Below, one piece after another: positions 18,067 to 24,397 of a DNA stretch of 64,000 bases. The DNA is taken from contig NZ_CP067420.1 in the NCBI RefSeq assembly GCF_016653635.2, positions 872,594 through 936,593 on the forward strand, given 5' to 3'. The position numbers and the translations under genes are program-made. The first letter of the stretch is position 1. Each line of letters starts with the position of its first letter. This DNA is from Skermanella sp. TT6 (GTDB lineage Bacteria > Pseudomonadota > Alphaproteobacteria > Azospirillales > Azospirillaceae). The notes beneath the pieces are model-generated. The model saw only the letters and a program-made list of their open reading frames with translations. It searched no databases and was not told where the DNA came from.

Positions 18067-18854
18067 GCGCGCGGGAAGCCCAGGCCCGCCTCGTCGCGGC
18101 GCTCGACCGCCATGCCGACCTGGTGATCGCCGTGTCCGGCGGGGTGGACAGCATGACGCTGGCCTTCGTGGCGCACCGTTTCTCCGGCGGCCGGGTCTCC
18201 ATGCTGCACGCGGTCTCCCCGGCCGTTCCGCCCCACGCCACGGCGCGCGTCCGCGCCCATGCCGGGCGGGAGGGCTGGGACCTCGCCGTCGCCGACGCGG
18301 GGGAGTTCGCCGACCCGCGCTACCGCGCCAACCCGGTTGACCGCTGCTTCTTCTGCAAGTCCAACCTGTACGACCGCATCCGCTCGGTCACGCAGGCGAC
18401 CGTCGCCTCCGGCACCAATCTGGACGACCTGGGCGATTTCCGGCCCGGGCTGAAGGCGGCGTCCCAGCGGGGCGTCGTGCATCCCTTCGTGGAAGCCGGC
18501 ATCGACAAGGCGACGGTGCGGGCGCTCGCCCGGCTCCATGGCCTGGACGATCTCGCGGAGCTGCCGGCCCAGCCCTGCCTGTCCAGCCGGGTGGAGACCG
18601 GGATCGCGATCGATGCCGACGACCTGGGCTTCATCGATCAGGTCGAGACCGCCGTCCAGGCCCTGGTCCCGGCCGGGTCCAGCGTGCGGTGCCGGATCAC
18701 CCATGCCGGCGTCGCCCTGGAACTGGACGACCCCGAGGCCGCCGGCGAGACGGCCGGGCGCCTGGTCTCGGAGCTGTGCGCCCGCACCGGCCGCGCCTTC
18801 GGCGGCGTGCGCCTCTACCGCCGGGGCTCCGCCTTCCTGCGGGATGCGCCATGA
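18063..18854 (+). CDS. larE: LarE, sulfur-transfer enzyme of NPN synthesis
   Basis: A 263-residue PP-loop ATP pyrophosphatase with the SGGVDSM loop at residues 25-31. Cys172 in AQPCLSSR matches the sacrificial cysteine (Cys176) of Lactobacillus LarE, whose sulfur is donated to the cofactor, leaving dehydroalanine. A CFFC pair (Cys95, Cys98) is also present. The three-cysteine iron-sulfur site of Thermotoga-type LarE is not obvious around Cys172. LarE turns the two carboxylates of the LarB product into thiocarboxylates. It overlaps both neighbours. Confidence 0.92.
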   Translation: MSAREAQARLVAALDRHADLVIAVSGGVDSMTLAFVAHRFSGGRVSMLHAVSPAVPPHATARVRAHAGREGWDLAVADAGEFADPRYRANPVDRCFFCKSNLYDRIRSVTQATVASGTNLDDLGDFRPGLKAASQRGVVHPFVEAGIDKATVRALARLHGLDDLAELPAQPCLSSRVETGIAIDADDLGFIDQVETAVQALVPAGSSVRCRITHAGVALELDDPEAAGETAGRLVSELCARTGRAFGGVRLYRRGSAFLRDAP

Positions 18855-19504
18855 GCGACTTCGTGATGGACTGGGAGCGGGAAGGGCGCACCGGCGTGCC
18901 GGAAGCGGTGCTGTGCGCGTCGAAATCGGTGGCGCAGGTCGAGGCCATCCTGAAGGAGGCGGCCATGGCCGGCCGCCGGCTGCTGTTCACCCGGCTGGAG
19001 CCGGCCGCCTTCGAGGCCCTGGCGCCGGAATGCCGCGCCATGCTCGATTACGACTCCCTCTCCCGCACGGCATGGTGCGGGTCCCTGCCGCCGGCGGGGG
19101 CCGCGCGGGACGGCATCGGCATCGTCGCCGCGGGAACCTCCGACTTGCCGGTCGCCCGCGAAGCCGCCCGGACCCTCGAGTTCCTGGGGTTCTCGGCGCC
19201 GGTCGTCGCCGATGTCGGGGTCGCCGGCCTGTGGCGCCTGATGCGCCGGCTGGAGGAGATCCGCGCTTGGCGCGTCGTGATCGCGACGGCCGGCATGGAA
19301 GGCGCGCTGTTCAGCGTGCTGGCCGGGCTGGTCGACGCGCCGGTCATCGCCGTCCCGACATCGGTCGGCTACGGCGTCGCGGCCGGCGGGACCGCGGCCT
19401 TGCACACGGCGCTCGCGTCCTGTGCCCCGGGCGTCCTGGCCGTCAACATCGACAATGGCTTCGGTGCCGCCGCCGCCGCCGCGAAGATTCTGAATAAAAT
19501 GTGA
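18851..19504 (+). CDS. larB: LarB, NaAD carboxylase/hydrolase of NPN synthesis
   Basis: A 217-residue protein whose C-terminal half (about residues 80-215) is an AIR-carboxylase-like (PurE) domain, with GIVAAGTSDLPVAREA and VIAVPTSVGYG as characteristic strands. LarB carboxylates the pyridinium ring of nicotinic acid adenine dinucleotide and releases AMP, the first step of NPN synthesis. It is the last gene of the run, so all cofactor-making genes (B, C, E) are beside their enzyme LarA. An AT-rich stretch follows the stop. Confidence 0.93.
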   Translation: MSDFVMDWEREGRTGVPEAVLCASKSVAQVEAILKEAAMAGRRLLFTRLEPAAFEALAPECRAMLDYDSLSRTAWCGSLPPAGAARDGIGIVAAGTSDLPVAREAARTLEFLGFSAPVVADVGVAGLWRLMRRLEEIRAWRVVIATAGMEGALFSVLAGLVDAPVIAVPTSVGYGVAAGGTAALHTALASCAPGVLAVNIDNGFGAAAAAAKILNKM

Positions 19505-19584
19505 GACAATTTGATATTTGTCCGCCCTGCCATATGATGCGATAAAGGGGTAGGTACCGGGAGCGGAAAGGACCCCTCGCAGCG

Positions 19585-21051
19585 ATGTTCCACTGGAAGA
19601 AGCATGCCCGGTACGAGGTGGTCGCCGAGCAGGCCGGCCATGCGAGCATCGACGGCATCTTCGAAACGGAACGCGAGGCGGTCGAGCGCGCGACCTACCT
19701 GCTCAGCCTCGCCAAATTCACCCGGGTGCAGGTCGTCCAGGTCGCCAAGCACACCCAGGCCGTCGTATTCGAGCGGGCATCCCAGGCCGGCGGGGCCGGG
19801 GTCGTCGGCATCACGGCGATCGAGGACGCCCATTTCTGCACCGACGTGCTGGACGTCTACGGCCATCCCAGCCGCATGACCCTGCTGCGCCTGACCCGCC
19901 GCCATGCCGACCGCCAGATCGCGATCCCGTGCGAGACTCTGCACGATTACCTGGCGCTCCGCCTGATCGAGCGGGAGGGCATGCTGCTCAATTCGGGCAT
20001 CGCGCGGCTCGCCCGGGTGCAGTCCAGGGAGAACGCGACGGTCGCCGCCGAGCGCGAACGGGAACTCGGCGCCCTGTGGCTCCGCCTGAAGCAGCTCGCC
20101 CAGACCTCCGACAGCCTGGCCGGCTATGGCAAGCTGCTGATCCAGAAGGGGCTGGGCGCCTTGCAGGAACAGGTGGCCTCGACCTGCGCGCCGGCCGAAT
20201 GCGACCGGGTCGTCAGCTACGCCTTCGCCCGCCTGCTGGAGGGCCACCGCGACTGGGGCACCAAGACCCGCGCGCTGATCCGGGTGCTGGAGGAGGACGA
20301 CGGCGACGCCACCGGCATCGCCTGGGTCGATCAGGTCCTGGCGGAGACGATCGACGGCCGCGACCCGATCAAGGTCCTGATCGGCTATTCGCCCGACCTC
20401 GGTTCCGCGCTGGGCAGCCTGCTGGCCACGCTGAACGGCCGGCTCGACGACCGCCACCCTTTCACGCCGGTGCTGATGGACTTGAGCAACGCCCTGGCGC
20501 GCTGGCACCTGCCGGAGGTCGAGGCGGCCCTGCTGCGCCGCGTCGCGACCGGGCTGAACGGCAGCCAGCCTCTGACCAAGGAGGGGCCGATCGCCGATGC
20601 CGCCGCGCTGCGCCGGATCGTCGCCGGCCTCGCCTGCTTCAGCGGCTTCCGCGGCGGTCCCGAGATGAGCCAGGCGCTCCTCCGCCGGGCCAAGACGGCG
20701 CTGCGCTTCGGGGAAGCCGACCTGCCGTTCGAAACGGCGGTCCAGCAGCTCTGCGGCAGCCTCAAGGGACCCGGCGCCCAGATCGGTTTCCTGCTGGACC
20801 TCGCGGAGACCGAGCTGGGGCGCCAGAAGGGCGTCTTCCTGTTCGGCAGCCTGTCCCGCATCTTCTCCCGCCTGCGCAGCGCCCGCGACCTGGCGCCCGC
20901 CCACGTCCCGGCGGAGGACATCCGCCGCGAGCTCGGCGGCCGCCTGCGCCGCGCCGGCATCCCGCGCGACCTCGCCGACCAGCTGATGTACAAGATCTCG
21001 TCCCTGCCGGCCGAAGCGCCGAATGCCCTGCTGCGGATTCGTGAACCGTAG
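19585..21051 (+). CDS. Conserved hypothetical protein, 488 residues
   Basis: I do not recognise this protein. It begins FHWKKHARYEVVAEQAGHA, and the first 100 residues look like a compact alpha/beta domain. The rest is mainly alpha-helical with many Arg and Leu residues and a charged segment near 150 (NATVAAERERELGALWLRL). No signal peptide or membrane segment is visible, so it is probably cytoplasmic. Codon use and GC match the neighbours, which argues for a real gene. It stands alone, 80 bases after larB, with an AT-richer upstream region that could hold its promoter. A dispersed repeat follows its stop. Confidence 0.75.
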   Translation: MFHWKKHARYEVVAEQAGHASIDGIFETEREAVERATYLLSLAKFTRVQVVQVAKHTQAVVFERASQAGGAGVVGITAIEDAHFCTDVLDVYGHPSRMTLLRLTRRHADRQIAIPCETLHDYLALRLIEREGMLLNSGIARLARVQSRENATVAAERERELGALWLRLKQLAQTSDSLAGYGKLLIQKGLGALQEQVASTCAPAECDRVVSYAFARLLEGHRDWGTKTRALIRVLEEDDGDATGIAWVDQVLAETIDGRDPIKVLIGYSPDLGSALGSLLATLNGRLDDRHPFTPVLMDLSNALARWHLPEVEAALLRRVATGLNGSQPLTKEGPIADAAALRRIVAGLACFSGFRGGPEMSQALLRRAKTALRFGEADLPFETAVQQLCGSLKGPGAQIGFLLDLAETELGRQKGVFLFGSLSRIFSRLRSARDLAPAHVPAEDIRRELGGRLRRAGIPRDLADQLMYKISSLPAEAPNALLRIREP

Positions 21052-21112
21052 GTCGGCTGCCGCTTCGCTTTGGCCGACCTGCGGGGTGCGATGGCTTTCC
21101 CCGGGAGCGGTC

Positions 21113-21360
21113 CCCGATCAGGTTGAACCGCACCGGTTCTCGACGCCGGCCGTTCCACTCGACGCACTGTGTTGCGCCATGGGCGCAACCTACGGCTCGA
21201 TGCAGGGCGGAGATGATGCGGTCCGACGATCGTAAATTGCGCCCATGGGCGCAACGCACGGCTCGATGCAGGGCGGAGATGATGCGGGCTGACGATCGTA
21301 GGTTGCGCCCATGGCGCAACGCATCGGTTCGGCTGCCCTGGGGCGGATCGACCTGTCGGG
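21113..21360. repeat. Dispersed mini-element with terminal inverted repeats, copy 1 (248 bp)
   Basis: The element starts with CCCGATCAGGT (21113-21123) and ends with the partly matching inverse ACCTGTCGGG (21351-21360). Inside are two full tandem units of about 65 bases plus a partial third, each opening with the palindrome TTGCGCCCATGGGCGCAA or a near copy (21172, 21237, 21303). A second copy with one fewer unit lies at 63340-63505. It fills most of the 316-base gap between the hypothetical gene and tspO. Small in-frame ORFs across it are not convincing genes. It resembles a non-autonomous MITE/REP-like repeat. Confidence 0.85.
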
Positions 21361-21367
21361 TACAGGT

Positions 21368-21898
21368 CTAGGCGTTCAGCAGCCACACCGAGGCGTTCAG
21401 CACCGCCGCGTAGCTGACCCAGAGCAGGTACGGCACGAACAGCCATCCCGCGAGCGGCCGGACGCGCCAGAACGCCACCATCGTGGCGGCCACGGCGATC
21501 CAGAGTGCCGATATCTCCGCGAAGGCCAGCCCGGGCTGCTGCATGCCGAAGAAGATCAGCGACCACAGGATGTTCAACCCGAGCTGGAGCCCGAACAGCA
21601 GCAGCGGGCCGCGCGCGCCGGCCAGGCCGCGGTCCCGCCAGACCAGCCAGCCGGCGACCGCCATCATGCCGTAGAGCACCGTCCAGACCGGCCCGAACAG
21701 CCAGTCCGGCGGATTGAACCAGGGCTTCTCCAGGCCGGCGTACCAGCCGTCGATCTGCGGCAAGGTCACGGAGGATGCCGTCGCCGAGGCGACGTCGACG
21801 AGGATCACGAAGGCCGCGAGCCCGATCAGGGACCGGCCGCGGCTGCCCGCCCGGCCGGGGGCGGCGATGGTGGACTGGGTCATCATGCTGCGTGACAT
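21368..21898 (-). CDS. tspO: TspO/MBR family protein
   Basis: A 176-residue protein with five membrane helices and TspO signatures WYAGLEKPWFNPPDWLFGPV, WTVLYGMMAVAGWLVWR and NILWSLIFFGMQQPGLA. TspO proteins sit in the outer or cytoplasmic membrane and bind tetrapyrroles. In Rhodobacter TspO modulates photosynthesis gene expression. The start is uncertain: ATG at 21898 was chosen, a TTG eight codons upstream and ATGs at 21886/21883 are alternatives, and no strong ribosome site is visible. The 3' end abuts the dispersed repeat. Confidence 0.9.
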   Translation of the reverse strand: MSRSMMTQSTIAAPGRAGSRGRSLIGLAAFVILVDVASATASSVTLPQIDGWYAGLEKPWFNPPDWLFGPVWTVLYGMMAVAGWLVWRDRGLAGARGPLLLFGLQLGLNILWSLIFFGMQQPGLAFAEISALWIAVAATMVAFWRVRPLAGWLFVPYLLWVSYAAVLNASVWLLNA

Positions 21899-22024
21899 CG
21901 GGCGCGGACCGGCGCCGGTCAAGGGTCTTCTATTCCGGCGTTCCCCCCAAGGGATCCTTGCGGCGGGGAACCCGGCGGCAAATGTCTGGGTCCTATCTCC
22001 GCTATCGCAACCTGGACCACCACC

Positions 22025-22378
22025 ATGAAGCCGGAAGACATCATCGGCGCATGGCTGGCAGGCCTCGCCATCTGGGCGGCAGCCATGCTCTGCGTCGTCC
22101 TTTCCGGGCCGATCGAAGACCGGTCCGGTCCGGTTCCCACGCCGGCCGGGATCACCATCGACGACTGGTACGCCGGCGCCTGGCGGGACGAGGGCCAGCG
22201 GGAGTGGGACGAGGCGGACCGGCCCGATCGCCTCCGACCGGACCTGCCCCGGCTCCCCGCCGAAGGCCCTGCCGGCCGGCCGTCCGGGATCGAGGTCAGC
22301 CTATCGCCCCTCGCGCCGCCAGGCGGCCAGCAGGGCGCCGACGACCAGCAGGACGACCAGCCCGGCGGGAAGCAGTGA
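22025..22378 (+). CDS. Small membrane-anchored hypothetical protein
   Basis: A 117-residue protein with one N-terminal hydrophobic helix (IIGAWLAGLAIWAAAMLCVVL, about residues 6-26) followed by a polar, Pro- and Asp-rich tail. The motif ITIDDWYAGAWRDEGQREWDEA is distinctive but unknown to me. The last 78 bases overlap the 3' end of the opposing gene, and the final third is low-complexity, so the true stop or even the gene is less certain. An AT-richer leader precedes the ATG. Confidence 0.5.
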   Translation: MKPEDIIGAWLAGLAIWAAAMLCVVLSGPIEDRSGPVPTPAGITIDDWYAGAWRDEGQREWDEADRPDRLRPDLPRLPAEGPAGRPSGIEVSLSPLAPPGGQQGADDQQDDQPGGKQ

Positions 22379-24397
22379 CGCCTCGCTGACGCCGGTCACC
22401 ACGTAGTCGCCGTTGGCCCGCAGCCCGATCCAGTTGCTGCCGGTCTGGTCGCGGTCAGGCCGGGTTCGCCGCACGTCCACGTCGCCGTCGGCCAGCCAGT
22501 GGACGCCGCCGCCGCTGGCCCGCGCCGCGGGCGCCATCGGCTCCCCGGTCGTGCGCACGTCGGCCAGTTCCGGCGGGTTGACCGCGCCGACCACGGCCAG
22601 GGCCGTGCGCTCCCCGTCGCTGACGCGGTAGATGCCGGGCTCGGTCGCCAGCACCGCGGCGGTCGCGAGGCCGTTGCCGTCCTCGACCAGATCGACCCCG
22701 CGCACCTCGTCCGACGGGCTGGTCAGCTCGACGGAGCGCGGGTCGGGTTCCAGGCTGCGGCGCTCGATCGTGATGCGGTTGCCCTCGACCTTGGCGCGCA
22801 GGTCGTTCTCCTCCAGCTCCGGCTCCTTCATCAGCCAGTGGGCGAGCCGCCGGAGCAGCTCGGCCTGCGGGCCGCCGCCCTCGTAGCCGCGGGACCACAG
22901 CCAGATCTGGTCGCTGGCGATCTGGGCGACCCGGCCTTCGCCGACCCGGTTCAGGATCATCAGCGGCCGCTGGTCGGCGCCTTCCATCACGACGCTGCCC
23001 TGGAGCGGCGTCACGTCGGTCTGGCGGAACCAGCGACCCCAGCTCGGCTCCTGCCCCTGGGGAGCGCCGGCCGGCACGTCGCCGGGCAGGCCGGCGGTGA
23101 CGGGATGGCGGCGGCCCAGCTCGGTCACCGACGGCTTGAACGGCCGCTCGATCACCTCTCCGGTGGGCTCGCCGGGCAGCACGGCGCCCAGCGGCGTGCG
23201 GAACAGGCTCATGGCGGTCGAGAAGGTCGGTCCCCCCGCTTCCAGCAGGGCGCCGCCGTTTTCCACGTAGCTCGCGATGTTGCTGAGATAGAGCTGGGGC
23301 AGCACCCCGCGCCGCCGGTAGCGGTCGAAGATGATCAGGTCGAACTCGTCGAGCTTGATCTCGAACAGCTCCCGGATCGGGAAGGCGATCAGCGACAGCT
23401 CGCGGATCGGCGTTCCGTCCTGCTTCTCCGGCGGGCGCAGGATCGTGAAATGGACTAGGTCGACGCCGGGATCGGCCTTCAGCAGGTTGCGCCAGGTCCG
23501 CTCGCCCGCGTGGGGCTCGCCCGACACCAGCAGCACCCGCAGCCGGTCGCGCACGCCGCTGATCACCACGGCGGCCCGGTTGTTGGCCAGGGTCAGTTCC
23601 TGGGGGGCGGCGGCCACCTCCATCTCCAGGACGTTCTGGCCGCCATGCTCCAGGTTGAACTCCAGCGGCACGTCGCGGCCGACCGGCACCCGGAAGGGGC
23701 GCGGGGCGCCGCCGTCCTGGCGAATATTGACGACGGCGTCGGGCGACTGGCTGCCCGGCATGTCCTCGACCCGCACGGTCACGGTGACCGGCCTGCCGAC
23801 CAAGCCGAAGCTGGGCGCCCGGACCACGGCCAGCCGGCGGTCCGCCTCGTCGTGCTCCCCCGTCAGCAGGGTATGGATCGGCCCCAGGTCCTCCAGCCCC
23901 TTGCCGCCGCCCGGAACGTCGTGGACCTGGCCGTCGGTGATGAAGACGGCGCCGGCCATGCGCCGGCGGGGCAGGTCGGCCATGGCGTTGTCGAGCACCT
24001 CGAACAGCCTCGTCTCCTCGATCGCGCCGCCGACGCCGCCCTCGGCGCCGCCGGTGCGCACGATCCGCACCTCCAGGTCGGGGAAGCGCGACAGCCGTTC
24101 CTGGAGGTCGGCCAGCGCCCGCTCGGTGCGGGCGCGGCGCTCGCCGATGTTCTGGCTGGGGGACTCGTCCACCACCAGGACGGCGACGTCCCGGATCGGT
24201 TCGCGGTCCTCCTGGACCAGCGCCGGGTTCAGCAGCGCCAGCGCCAGCGCCGCCAGTCCCAGGGCCCGCCACGCGGTCCCGCGGGCGCGCCGCACCAGCG
24301 CCACGAGGATGCCGGCCGCCGCCAGGGCGAACAGCGGGATCAGCGCCGCCCAGGGCAGCAGCGGGGAGAAGTCAACGGCGGTGCCGCCACCCATCAT
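22301..24397 (-). CDS. Membrane protein with glutamine-amidotransferase-like domain
   Basis: A 698-residue protein with two N-terminal membrane helices (PWAALIPLFALAAAGILVAL; GLAALALALLNPALV), then a von Willebrand-like segment (DVAVLVVDESPSQN). A class I glutamine-amidotransferase-like (DJ-1/PfpI-type) domain lies around residues 330-520 (LIIFDRYRRRGVLPQLYLSNIA), and the last helix is C-terminal (LLPAGLVVLLVVGALLAAW). Such proteins are the usual fourth member of MoxR-DUF58-DUF4159 operons in alphaproteobacteria. The role is unknown and amidotransferase activity is doubtful. The start overlaps the upstream gene's stop by four bases. Confidence 0.85.
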   Translation of the reverse strand: MMGGGTAVDFSPLLPWAALIPLFALAAAGILVALVRRARGTAWRALGLAALALALLNPALVQEDREPIRDVAVLVVDESPSQNIGERRARTERALADLQERLSRFPDLEVRIVRTGGAEGGVGGAIEETRLFEVLDNAMADLPRRRMAGAVFITDGQVHDVPGGGKGLEDLGPIHTLLTGEHDEADRRLAVVRAPSFGLVGRPVTVTVRVEDMPGSQSPDAVVNIRQDGGAPRPFRVPVGRDVPLEFNLEHGGQNVLEMEVAAAPQELTLANNRAAVVISGVRDRLRVLLVSGEPHAGERTWRNLLKADPGVDLVHFTILRPPEKQDGTPIRELSLIAFPIRELFEIKLDEFDLIIFDRYRRRGVLPQLYLSNIASYVENGGALLEAGGPTFSTAMSLFRTPLGAVLPGEPTGEVIERPFKPSVTELGRRHPVTAGLPGDVPAGAPQGQEPSWGRWFRQTDVTPLQGSVVMEGADQRPLMILNRVGEGRVAQIASDQIWLWSRGYEGGGPQAELLRRLAHWLMKEPELEENDLRAKVEGNRITIERRSLEPDPRSVELTSPSDEVRGVDLVEDGNGLATAAVLATEPGIYRVSDGERTALAVVGAVNPPELADVRTTGEPMAPAARASGGGVHWLADGDVDVRRTRPDRDQTGSNWIGLRANGDYVVTGVSEASLLPAGLVVLLVVGALLAAWRREGR

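Noticed and set aside
21052..21371. Short ORFs in the repeat region
   Set aside because: They consist of repeat-unit translations with no conservation signal; the region is better explained as the dispersed element.
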